Shown here piece after piece: positions 23,982-30,234 of a stretch of DNA of 33,006 nt. A model generated the notes under the pieces. The model did no database searches, was not told where the DNA came from, and saw only the letters and a program-made list of their open reading frames with translations. Within the stretch, counting starts at the first letter, position 1, and each line of letters begins with the position of its first letter. This DNA is from CAYQDF01 sp964416175. Lineage in GTDB: Bacteria; Chloroflexota; Anaerolineae; Anaerolineales; UBA4823. The stretch is from NCBI GenBank assembly GCA_964416175.1, contig CAYQDF010000028.1, positions 1-33,006 on the forward strand, in the 5' to 3' direction. The translations under genes were made by a program, and so were the position numbers.

Positions 23982-24961
23982 TGGACGTGATCTCTAGAGA
24001 ACTGGCCCTGGATATGTATCGGCGCATGACCCTGATAAGACGGTTTGAAGACCGGCTGTATGCGCTGTTCCTGCAGGGGCTCCTCCCCGGGACCCTCCAC
24101 CAATATCAGGGACAGGAAGCCATCGCCGTGGGCGTTTGCGCGGCACTGCGGAGGGACGACTTCATCTTCAGCACACACCGACCGGTCGGCCACGCCATCG
24201 CCAAGGGTGTCCCTCTCCGGGCGATCGCGGCGGAGCTGTGGGGCAAACGCACAGGATGCGCCGGCGGGAAAGGAGGCCAGATGCATCTGGTGGATGCCTC
24301 GGCAGGTATGCCGCCCTCCAATGCGATCGTCGGAGCCAACATCCCGATCGCGACCGGAGCAGCTCTGGCTTTCAAACTACAGGGGCTGGACCGGGTGGCG
24401 GTGTGTTTCTTCGGCGATGGAGCGGCGAACACAGGCGCGTTCCACGAGGGATTGAACCTGGCGGCAGTCAAGGACGCGCCGGTGGTCTTCGTCTGCGAGA
24501 ACAACCAGTACGCCGCCTCCACGCACATCTCGCTGGCGATGAAGATCGAAAACATCTCCCTCCGGGCAGCGGCGTACGGGATCCCTGGCGAGACTCTGGA
24601 TGGGATGGATGTGCGGGCGGTCCATCACGCCGCCTCCCAGGCAATCAAGCGCGCCCGGAGTGGAGGCGGTCCGTCTCTCCTGGAATGCAGGACCTACCGC
24701 TTCATGGGGCACTCACGCGGGGACCCCGGCGGTTACCGGACCAGGGAGGACGTGCAGTCCTGGCAGGCCCGGGATCCCCTGCCCCGCTTCCGTCAGGCCT
24801 TGCTGGGGGAGTTCGAGGTCGACGAAGAGGCGCTGGCCGCGCTGGAAGCGAGCCTTGACGATGAAGTCAGCGATGCGATCGTATACGCCCAGGAAAGCCC
24901 GTTCCCTGAAGCCGAACTTGTCTATGCGCATGTCTTTGCGCCGCTCGGAGGCCCATCGTGA
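23978..24961 (+). CDS. E1 component alpha subunit, thiamine diphosphate-dependent (acetoin/pyruvate type)
   Basis: This 327-residue subunit forms, with E1-beta, the ThDP-dependent decarboxylase that feeds the E2 lipoyl arm. The ThDP-binding motif runs from GDGAANTGAFHEGLN (~146) to the NN of ENNQYA (~175). Other family blocks are HQYQGQEAIAVGV, FSTHRPVGHAIAKG, GCAGGKGGQMHLVD and YRFMGHSRGDPG. The length and GKGGQMHLVD block fit the acetoin dehydrogenase (AcoA) group more than the longer pyruvate dehydrogenase group, but substrate preference cannot be settled from sequence. ATG 23978 overlaps the E2 stop (ATGA), with GGAGG upstream; ATG 23981 is an alternative. The end overlaps E1-beta by four bases. 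Confidence 0.9.
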   Translation: MMDVISRELALDMYRRMTLIRRFEDRLYALFLQGLLPGTLHQYQGQEAIAVGVCAALRRDDFIFSTHRPVGHAIAKGVPLRAIAAELWGKRTGCAGGKGGQMHLVDASAGMPPSNAIVGANIPIATGAALAFKLQGLDRVAVCFFGDGAANTGAFHEGLNLAAVKDAPVVFVCENNQYAASTHISLAMKIENISLRAAAYGIPGETLDGMDVRAVHHAASQAIKRARSGGGPSLLECRTYRFMGHSRGDPGGYRTREDVQSWQARDPLPRFRQALLGEFEVDEEALAALEASLDDEVSDAIVYAQESPFPEAELVYAHVFAPLGGPS

Positions 24962-25986
24962 TCGCCCGCTCGTTGACCATGGCCGAAGCCCTGCGTGACG
25001 CCCTGCGCCAGGCCATGCTCGCCGACCCTTCCGTCTTCGTCCTGGGGGAAGACGTCGGGATCAGCGGTGGATTCGGCGGCGGCTTCACGGTCACGCTCGG
25101 TCTCTCCGACGAATTCGGGCACGAACGGATCATGGACACCCCGATTTCCGAGACCGCCATCATCGGCGCCGCGGTCGGGGCAGCCATGGCTGGGATGCAC
25201 CCCATTGCTGAAATGCAGTACGGGGACTTCGTGTTTTGCGGGATGGACCAGGTGGTCAACCAGGCGGCGAAGATCCACTACATGAGCGGCGGGCAATTTT
25301 CGGCGCCGTTCGTCCTGCGGCTGCCAGTCGGCGCATCCCGGCGCGGCGCACAGCACGCTGGTTCGACAGAGGCGTACTTCATGCACACGCCGGGTCTGAA
25401 AGTTGTCTGCCCGTCGAGCCCCTACGACGCGAAAGGCCTGCTGCTGGCCGCGATCTGGGATGGCAACCCGGTCGTCTTCCTGGAGCACAAGCTGCTCTAT
25501 GGGGGTAAAGGGGGTCGGAAAGAAAAGGCCTCGATCGACCCGGTCATGGAAGTGCCCGACGGGATCTACCAGGTGCCGCTCGGGAGCGCAGCGGTCCGGC
25601 AGACCGGCAGGGATATCACCATCCTGGCGAACATGCTGATGGTCCACCGGGCTGTGGAGGCTGCGGCGATCCTGGAACAGACGGGGATCTCCGCCGAGGT
25701 CATCGACGTGCGCTGCCTCGTCCCCCTTGACTGGGAAACTATTCAGGACTCGCTCGCGAAGACTAACCGGGCGCTGATCGTCGAGGAGGACAACCTGACC
25801 GGCGGCTGGGGAGCAGAAGTGGCAGCCCGGCTCTCTGAGGAGATGTTCTTCTACCTTGATGCGCCGATCCGGCGCGTGGCAGCGCCCGACACCCCGGCGC
25901 CCTGTTCTCCCGCATTGGAGGAAGCGTATGTGCCTGGGGTGGAAGCGATCGTCGCTGCGGTGAAGGAGGTCCTTGCCATCGAGTAA
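24958..25986 (+). CDS. E1 component beta subunit (acetoin/pyruvate type)
   Basis: This 342-residue subunit completes the E1 heterotetramer. Recognisable beta-subunit features are MAEALRDALRQAM at the start, LGEDVGISGGFGGGFTVTLG, DTPISETAIIGAAVGAAMAG, MQYGDFVFCGMDQ and RLPVGASRRGAQHAGSTEAY. The C-terminal part carries IDVRCLVPLDWETI and LIVEEDN. The length is typical of the family. The start is GTG 24958, overlapping the alpha-subunit stop by four bases, which indicates translational coupling; ATG 24979 is a possible alternative. It is the last gene of the cluster, and a new promoter follows at 26008. The regulator and isomerase upstream suggest that the complex acts on a product of the same pathway. 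Confidence 0.9.
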   Translation: MIARSLTMAEALRDALRQAMLADPSVFVLGEDVGISGGFGGGFTVTLGLSDEFGHERIMDTPISETAIIGAAVGAAMAGMHPIAEMQYGDFVFCGMDQVVNQAAKIHYMSGGQFSAPFVLRLPVGASRRGAQHAGSTEAYFMHTPGLKVVCPSSPYDAKGLLLAAIWDGNPVVFLEHKLLYGGKGGRKEKASIDPVMEVPDGIYQVPLGSAAVRQTGRDITILANMLMVHRAVEAAAILEQTGISAEVIDVRCLVPLDWETIQDSLAKTNRALIVEEDNLTGGWGAEVAARLSEEMFFYLDAPIRRVAAPDTPAPCSPALEEAYVPGVEAIVAAVKEVLAIE

Positions 25987-26007
25987 CAGACCGCTGGGAA
26001 GGATGCC

Positions 26008-26037
26008 TTGACAGGATTCGGATCGGCGTGATACACT
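26008..26037 (+). promoter_or_regulatory. Near-consensus promoter of a small transcription unit
   Basis: TTGACA (26008-26013) is followed after 18 bases by TACACT (26032-26037), with TG at 26029-26030 making an extended -10. It is the strongest promoter I can see in the window. Transcription would start near 26044, giving a message of about 175 bases up to the terminator at 26219. Confidence 0.7.
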
Positions 26038-26089
26038 CACCCGGCTTTAATCATCCAGACAGATTCTTCCCAGGAAGGAGGCGTGTTTT

Positions 26090-26158
26090 ATGCTAAGACA
26101 AGTCGCCGTGATTGTCTCCAATCAGGTCGCATGGGCGCGCCTCCAAACCGGAATCTGA
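26090..26158 (+). CDS. Small ORF (22 residues) with its own promoter and terminator
   Basis: ATG 26090 opens a 22-codon frame ending with TGA at 26156-26158. It is preceded by AAGGAGG (26075-26081), identical to the ideal Shine-Dalgarno, at an 8-base spacing. The peptide is mostly hydrophobic with a few charged residues (it starts MLRQVAVIVSNQVAW). It lies between a near-consensus promoter and a terminator with nothing else in the unit. A short stem (TGATTG/CAATCA, 26109-26124) lies inside the ORF. I recognise no family. It could be a small membrane-associated protein, a leader peptide, or a dual-function small RNA; the ribosome site argues that it is translated. Confidence 0.5.
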   Translation: MLRQVAVIVSNQVAWARLQTGI

Positions 26159-26187
26159 TCCCCAATTAATTGCGAGATCACTTCCCG

Positions 26188-26219
26188 CCGCGGGCGCACG
26201 CATGCCCCGTGGCTTTTTT
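26188..26219 (+). terminator. Intrinsic terminator of the small transcription unit
   Basis: CCGCGGG (26188-26194) pairs with CCCGTGG (26206-26212), one G-U included, around an 11-base loop, followed by C and six T (26214-26219). It lies 30 bases after the 22-codon ORF and two bases before MITE copy B. Confidence 0.7.
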
Positions 26220-26221
26220 AA

Positions 26222-26395
26222 TTAACATGAATTCGGGATATAACCAGCCAGCAGGCTGAGGGGAGCGGCAGGCTTCTGCGACTGCTCCCTCCCAAACTCG
26301 GGACTCTGACCCTGTTCCGCTCTGACATGCCCCACAGGTACGGAGGGGATGCCCGCCACGCAGTCGAAGCGGTGGTTATTCCGAACTGATGTTAT
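26222..26395. mobile_element. MITE-like element, copy B (174 bp)
   Basis: This is the second copy of the element at 8499-8672, aligned without gaps over 174 bases. The same imperfect terminal inverted repeats are present, and TA lies just inside each boundary (26223-26224 and 26393-26394). It sits between the small-unit terminator and the rsgA leader. Most differences from copy A are transitions spread along the length; the two conserved inner blocks are GCTTCTGCGACTGCTCCCTC and the segment from CCCGCCACG through GTCGAAGCG. No ORF is seen. Confidence 0.7.
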
Positions 26396-26405
26396 CGACC
26401 CCTAT

Positions 26406-26455
26406 CGCCAGCCCGGCGCCTGATCGTTGCGCCTGAACCCGATCAGGGCTCGCCG
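26406..26455 (+). promoter_or_regulatory. Structured leader element upstream of rsgA
   Basis: CGGCGCCTGATCG (26414-26426) pairs with CGATCAGG plus CGCCG (26440-26447 and 26451-26455) over 13 pairs with a 3-base bulge. Just before it, CGCCAGCC (26406-26413) duplicates the 5' arm of the terminator at 26488. That arm could compete for the terminator's 3' arm, the usual logic of an attenuator. I do not recognise a known riboswitch class. Confidence 0.35.
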
Positions 26456-26487
26456 AATCCTGGAAGGGATCATCCAATAAATCTTAC

Positions 26488-26524
26488 CGCCAGCCACGGG
26501 CGTTCACCCTGGCTGGCGTTTTTT
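26488..26524 (+). terminator. Intrinsic terminator just upstream of rsgA
   Basis: CGCCAGCCA (26488-26496) pairs perfectly with TGGCTGGCG (26510-26518) around a 13-base loop, followed by six T (26519-26524). It ends only 22 bases before the rsgA ATG with no promoter between, so it is either an attenuator in the rsgA leader or the end of an upstream small transcript. Confidence 0.7.
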
Positions 26525-26546
26525 CTAAACAAGGGACCTAACGACA

Positions 26547-27560
26547 ATGCGTCAAACCAGCAAGAATCGAAAGCACGCCGGCGCGCTGATCCAGGGCGTC
26601 GTCTATCGGAAGAGTTCAGGAGTATATAGTGTCCACGTGGATGGGCGCATCGTCTCCTGTTCCGTCGCGAGCCGTCTTCGGAAAAATCCGGATGCTATCA
26701 CGGTCAATAAAAACCATGCGCACACACAGAAGCGGATAACTCGAATAAAAGAAGACAGTGATCCGCTCACAATTGGCGACCGCGTCGAGTTCATCGATGC
26801 CCGGGATGGGACGGGAGTTATCGTGTCGGTCCTCCCGCGCAGAAACAGGCTCTCCCGCCGGAGCGCTGTCCCAATGCCCACCGCGCGCCCCCACGAGCAG
26901 GTCATCGTCGCCAACGTGGACCGGGCGATCCCTGTCACCAGCGCCGCCCGACCGGCGCCTAAATGGAACCTGCTCGACCGCTACCTGGTCACGGCGGAGG
27001 CCGCCGGCATCCCGGCAGTGATCTGCATCAACAAGATCGACCTGGAGCCAGAGGGGGCTGGATTCTCGGAAACGGTCGAGGAGTACCGCGCTCTCGGATA
27101 CCCGGTTTTCCTGACGAGCACGGTCACCGGCGTCGGGCTTGGTGAGTTCAGAAATGCTCTTCAAGGGCGCTTCTCAGTGTTCCTGGGGAAATCCGGAGTG
27201 GGCAAGACTTCCCTTATCAACGCGCTGCTGGGTCTCCATCGGCGCGTTGCTGTGGTCAATCGGAAGACCGGCAAGGGGAGACACACGACAACCAGCCTGG
27301 AGATGGTTCCGCTGGAATGTGGCGGGTTTGTCGCCGACACTCCTGGGACGCGGGAATTTGGGCTGTGGGACGTTCACAGGGAAAACCTGGCGGACTGCTT
27401 CCCCGAGATGCGCCCCTATTTGGGGCAGTGCAGGTTCAGGCTGGATTGTCTGCACATCGACGAACCCGGGTGCGCAGTCCGACAGGCGGTCATTTCCGGT
27501 CAGATCAGCCCGCGCCGCTATCGGAGCTACCAGCGCCTGCTGGAGGAGTGCCCCCGATGA
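26547..27560 (+). CDS. rsgA: Ribosome small subunit-dependent GTPase RsgA
   Basis: This 337-residue circularly permuted GTPase helps the final maturation of the 30S subunit and is stimulated by it. An N-terminal OB-like domain (~10-100) includes GVYSVHVDGRIVSCSVASRL and IGDRVEF. The G motifs appear in permuted order: NKID at 162-165 (G4), GKSGVGKTS at 214-222 (G1) and DTPGTREFGLW from 264 (G3). A zinc knuckle follows with C295, C301, H303 and C309. All parts are intact. The start ATG 26547 lies 22 bases after a terminator-like hairpin, with a weak Shine-Dalgarno (AAGGGA). The gene overlaps the RNHCP gene by four bases, so the two are translationally coupled. Confidence 0.93.
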   Translation: MRQTSKNRKHAGALIQGVVYRKSSGVYSVHVDGRIVSCSVASRLRKNPDAITVNKNHAHTQKRITRIKEDSDPLTIGDRVEFIDARDGTGVIVSVLPRRNRLSRRSAVPMPTARPHEQVIVANVDRAIPVTSAARPAPKWNLLDRYLVTAEAAGIPAVICINKIDLEPEGAGFSETVEEYRALGYPVFLTSTVTGVGLGEFRNALQGRFSVFLGKSGVGKTSLINALLGLHRRVAVVNRKTGKGRHTTTSLEMVPLECGGFVADTPGTREFGLWDVHRENLADCFPEMRPYLGQCRFRLDCLHIDEPGCAVRQAVISGQISPRRYRSYQRLLEECPR

Positions 27561-28075
27561 ACAGGGGCCGGGACTTCCCTGGGATTGCGGGAAATGCCAG
27601 GTCTCCCTCCGGCCGCGTGGGGCTGTCCATGGGCTCTTTTGACGGGACCTTCCGGTGCGTCTACTGCCGCCAGCCTGTGAATTTTGACCCACGCCGGTCC
27701 GGTGTGCAAAACCGAAACCACTGTCCTTACTGCCTCTGGTCGAGGCACCTGGACCTTTTCCGAGCCGGAGACCGCCTGGCTGCCTGTAAAGCTCCGATGC
27801 GTCCGGTGGGGCTGGCTCACAAGAGGAGCCGGAAGAAATACGCCGGCCGCGCACCGGGCGAGCTGATGGTCATCCACCGGTGTGAGGACTGCGGCAAAGT
27901 ATCCATGAACCGCATCGCCGCCGATGACTGCACGGCGGAACTCTGGGATATTTTCCACCGTTCCCTGGACCTGGATCCCGCTTTCATCCTGGACCTGGAA
28001 CGGTCAGGGATCGTCGTCCTGGGCGCCGGGGCTGCGCGCCTCGTGCGTGGGCAGCTCTTCGGTCAGTATGAATGA
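27557..28075 (+). CDS. RNHCP domain-containing zinc-ribbon protein
   Basis: This 172-residue cytoplasmic protein carries the RNHCP domain, named for its motif, which is present here as NRNHCPYCLWSRHLD. Two Cys pairs (FRCVYC and RNHCPYC) and a later RCEDCGKVSMNRIAADD suggest one or two zinc-binding knuckles. The biochemical role of the family is not established. GGAGGAG lies about eight bases before ATG 27557, which overlaps the rsgA stop (ATGA). Tight coupling to a ribosome-assembly GTPase suggests, as inference, that it acts on rRNA or a ribosomal subunit. Its stop codon directly abuts the stop of the convergent VWA gene, with no spacer. Confidence 0.85.
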   Translation: MNRGRDFPGIAGNARSPSGRVGLSMGSFDGTFRCVYCRQPVNFDPRRSGVQNRNHCPYCLWSRHLDLFRAGDRLAACKAPMRPVGLAHKRSRKKYAGRAPGELMVIHRCEDCGKVSMNRIAADDCTAELWDIFHRSLDLDPAFILDLERSGIVVLGAGAARLVRGQLFGQYE

Positions 28076-28900
28076 TTACATCCTGAGGGGCACCTCCGGC
28101 TCAATGTCGCACGGGATGTCTCCGATCGTGACTTTCGCCTGCCTCCCTTCCTGCTCGGCGGGGTAGGCGGAGGTGAGAGGGATCAGCGCAGCCCCCGCCG
28201 GCAGGTCGAGGATAAGGCGCGCCTCCAACGCGGCCAGGGAGGCCATCTCGCCCAGCTCGCCCGCTAAGAAAGTGGCAATCTGAGTAGGGCTCAAGATGTG
28301 GTAATACCTACCGCCGCCCTGGCTGGCGATCTCCGCCAGCAACGCCTCGTTGTAATCCGTCCCCACCCCGAGGCTCGAGACGGTAATCCCCCGCCCGCGG
28401 GCGGCAGCGCTCCGGGACCCGATCTGCTCCAGATCTGTGACGCCCACGTTCGCCTGCCCATCGCTCAGGAGGAGCACCAGGTTCGTACCCTGAGGCTTCT
28501 GCATGGCTTTTGCGATCCCCAGGACCAGCCCGCCGTCGAGGGCGGTCATCCCGGAGGCCTGGATCTCCGCCAGCGCGCTCTCCACCACCCGGCGTGTCCC
28601 GGTCCCAAAGCCGGTCGGCTCCAGGACGCAACGCACCCGGCTGTCGAAAGTCACAAGCGAGAGGACGTCGCCTTCCCGCAGGCGGTGGAACGCCAGGCGG
28701 ATGGCATCTTTGGCGTGGGCGAGCTTCTCGCCCTGCATCGATCCGAAGACATCGAGCACCGCGGTGAAGGTGAGCGGTGGACGTCCGCTCTCAGTCGGCG
28801 CAGCCTGACCAGGCGGAAGTTCCGCTGGCGAGCGGAGCGTGATCAGGACGTAGCGGTCAACATTTTGCCCTGCGGGGGCTTTCACCTGATCCAGCTCCAT
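28076..28900 (-). CDS. VWA-domain protein, apparently truncated and with a degenerate MIDAS
   Basis: This 274-residue protein is a von Willebrand factor A domain. The fold is clear (LTFTAVLDVFGSMQGEKLA, DVLSLVTFDSRVRC, GMTALDGGLVLGIA, LVLLLSDGQANVGVTD). The metal-ion-dependent adhesion site normally reads DxSxS, but here it is D50-V-F52-G-S54, so the first Ser is Phe, one base (TTC for TCC) away from consensus; T119 and D147 remain. The protein ends abruptly at EPEVPLRM, where longer relatives continue, and its stop abuts the neighbouring gene's stop. In-frame, coding-like sequence also continues upstream of ATG 28900 to a stop at 28994-28996, with no good start codon. This looks like a decaying or end-trimmed gene. 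A function in metal-dependent binding is doubtful. Confidence 0.6.
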   Translation of the reverse strand: MELDQVKAPAGQNVDRYVLITLRSPAELPPGQAAPTESGRPPLTFTAVLDVFGSMQGEKLAHAKDAIRLAFHRLREGDVLSLVTFDSRVRCVLEPTGFGTGTRRVVESALAEIQASGMTALDGGLVLGIAKAMQKPQGTNLVLLLSDGQANVGVTDLEQIGSRSAAARGRGITVSSLGVGTDYNEALLAEIASQGGGRYYHILSPTQIATFLAGELGEMASLAALEARLILDLPAGAALIPLTSAYPAEQEGRQAKVTIGDIPCDIEPEVPLRM

Positions 28901-28973
28901 CTGGGCGCGCAGGTACGACCCGCGCTCCGCCGGGGCAGGTCCGGTTTCATAGGAAAGCTCGCCTTGGGCGAGA

Positions 28974-28979
28974 TATAAT
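28974..28979 (+). promoter_or_regulatory. -10 box of the DoxX-like gene (leaderless start)
   Basis: TATAAT (28974-28979) matches consensus exactly. Transcription would begin about base 28986-28987, at the ATG of the DoxX-like gene, so the mRNA would be leaderless. No -35 or TGn is seen. The ATG at 28978 would overlap the box and is therefore rejected as start. Confidence 0.45.
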
Positions 28980-28986
28980 GGAAAGC

Positions 28987-29514
28987 ATGAATATTAACAA
29001 AGAGGTTTACCGACTGTACCGCCACGTGGACCGCCGGCTGACGGAATGGATGGCGCGGCACGGGATCACCCTGCTGCGTTGGAGCGTTGGGGTGGTTTTC
29101 GTGTGGTTCGGCGCGTTGAAGTACTTCCCCGGCCTCAGCCCGGCGGATGAGCTGGCGCGGCGCACTATCCAGCAGATCACCTTCGGGCAGCTTCCAGAAC
29201 CGCTGATCCTGCCCATCCTGGCGACCTGGGAATGCCTGATCGGGCTGGGGCTGATCTCCGGCAGGTTCCTGCGCGGGACGCTCTTCCTGCTCGGTCTGCA
29301 AATGCTCGGCACGTTCACGCCTGCCCTCCTGTTCCCCCAAGCGGTCTTCACCCGCTTTCCCTTCGCCCTGACCCTGGAAGGGCAGTACATCGTCAAAAAC
29401 CTGGTCATCATCAGCGCCGGGATCGTGATCGGCGCAACGGTGCGCGGCGGGCAGGTGATCGCCGAGCCGGAGGCGGCCCGCATCGCGAGCAAGGCAGCAG
29501 ACAATCGTTTATAA
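28987..29514 (+). CDS. DoxX/YkgB-like membrane protein
   Basis: This 175-residue inner-membrane protein has about four hydrophobic segments (around residues 26-45, 72-92, 97-115 and 135-152). The motif VVFVWFGALKYFPGLSPADE at the start of the first segment fits the DoxX-like/YkgB family, and WECLIGLGLISGRF at the second helix agrees. The role of this family is uncertain; some members associate with redox or quinone-linked stress responses. ATG 28987 is preferred because a consensus -10 box precedes it by seven bases. It diverges from the VWA gene, and the promoter lies inside the reading frame that extends upstream of VWA. Its stop codon overlaps the -10 box of the tRNA gene. Confidence 0.75.
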   Translation: MNINKEVYRLYRHVDRRLTEWMARHGITLLRWSVGVVFVWFGALKYFPGLSPADELARRTIQQITFGQLPEPLILPILATWECLIGLGLISGRFLRGTLFLLGLQMLGTFTPALLFPQAVFTRFPFALTLEGQYIVKNLVIISAGIVIGATVRGGQVIAEPEAARIASKAADNRL

Positions 29515-29515
29515 T
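29510..29515 (+). promoter_or_regulatory. -10 box of tRNA-Val
   Basis: TATAAT (29510-29515) overlaps the TAA stop of the DoxX-like gene (29512-29514). Transcription would start near 29522, four bases before the mature tRNA. No clear -35 was found in the coding region upstream. Confidence 0.5.
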
Positions 29516-29525
29516 ACCCACACCC

Positions 29526-29599
29526 GGGCGGATAGCTCAGCCGGTTAGAGCGCTTCCCTTACAAGGAAGAGGCCGCAGGTTCAAGTCCTGTTCCGCCCA
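29526..29599 (+). tRNA. tRNA-Val (anticodon UAC)
   Basis: The cloverleaf is complete. The acceptor stem GGGCGGA pairs with TCCGCCC, the D stem is GCTC/GAGC, and the anticodon stem CTTCC/GGAAG surrounds the loop CTTACAA with anticodon TAC. The variable loop is AGGCC and the T stem GCAGG/CCTGT surrounds TTCAAGT. The discriminator is A and CC follows, then T, so the terminal A of CCA is not encoded. Confidence 0.95.
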
Positions 29600-29687
29600 C
29601 CTGAAAGGCAGCCGGATTCTACGCGCCTGGAAACCCTGGCTGGGGGAGGAATGGGTGGGAATAGCCGATCGCTCAACCACGGATTAA

Positions 29688-29716
29688 TTGCCGAACATGG
29701 ATTTTTCAGGTATGAT
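29688..29716 (+). promoter_or_regulatory. Promoter for the PAS-MBL pair
   Basis: TTGCCG (29688-29693) is followed after 17 bases by TATGAT (29711-29716). Transcription would start near 29723, leaving a ~120-base leader before ATG 29842. No structure or known RNA element was recognised in that leader. Confidence 0.5.
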
Positions 29717-29841
29717 TTATCAAGAGGGCAGGATTTCGCGCCTTACCAGACGCTGGCTGGATGCTTCCATTTCAGGGTCGACCAGAGAAACGGGCGGTAT
29801 TCATGAGCCTGGTCTGGAAATTTAATCCGAGGAGCAGTGGT

Positions 29842-30234
29842 ATGTCGCAGCAGGAGATCGAAGTTATCCTGGCCAGGCACCTGGCCGAGTATCTGGCATT
29901 GCCGATCTTTATCGTCGATCCAGAAGGCGACATGCTGTATTACAACGAGCCGGCAGAAGTCGTCTTGGGCTACAGCTACAACGAGACTGGGCCGATGCCG
30001 GCGGAGGAGTGGTCGACGATCTTTCACCCTGTGGACCAGGAGGGCAACCCGATCCAGCCGGAAGACCTGCCCCTGATGATCGCCACGCTGCGGCGCCACC
30101 CGGCGCACCGGAGGTTCTGGATCCAGGGGCTGGACGAGCAGAACCGCGAGATCGAACTCACCGCCTTCCCCCTGATTGCCCAGGGTGACCGGTTCCTGGG
30201 CGCCCTGGCGATCTTCTGGGAACCGGCGCGATGA
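29842..30234 (+). CDS. Single-domain PAS protein
   Basis: This 130-residue cytoplasmic protein consists almost only of a PAS sensor fold, seen in LAEYLALPIFIVDPEGDMLYY through YNEPAEVVLGYSY and the later REIELTAFPLIAQGDRFLGA. It has no output domain, so it probably senses a small ligand, redox state or light and acts on a partner. GAGGAG lies seven bases before ATG 29842, which decides the start; ATGs at 29761 and 29803 lack a ribosome site. It overlaps the MBL-fold hydrolase by four bases (ATGA) and is likely translationally coupled to it, which suggests that the hydrolase or its pathway is the partner. No cofactor-binding Cys or His could be assigned. Confidence 0.75.
   Translation: MSQQEIEVILARHLAEYLALPIFIVDPEGDMLYYNEPAEVVLGYSYNETGPMPAEEWSTIFHPVDQEGNPIQPEDLPLMIATLRRHPAHRRFWIQGLDEQNREIELTAFPLIAQGDRFLGALAIFWEPAR

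Noticed and set aside
26222..26395. Riboswitch interpretation of the repeated element
   Set aside because: Internal stems of copy A are disrupted without compensating changes in copy B, and the two downstream genes are unrelated.
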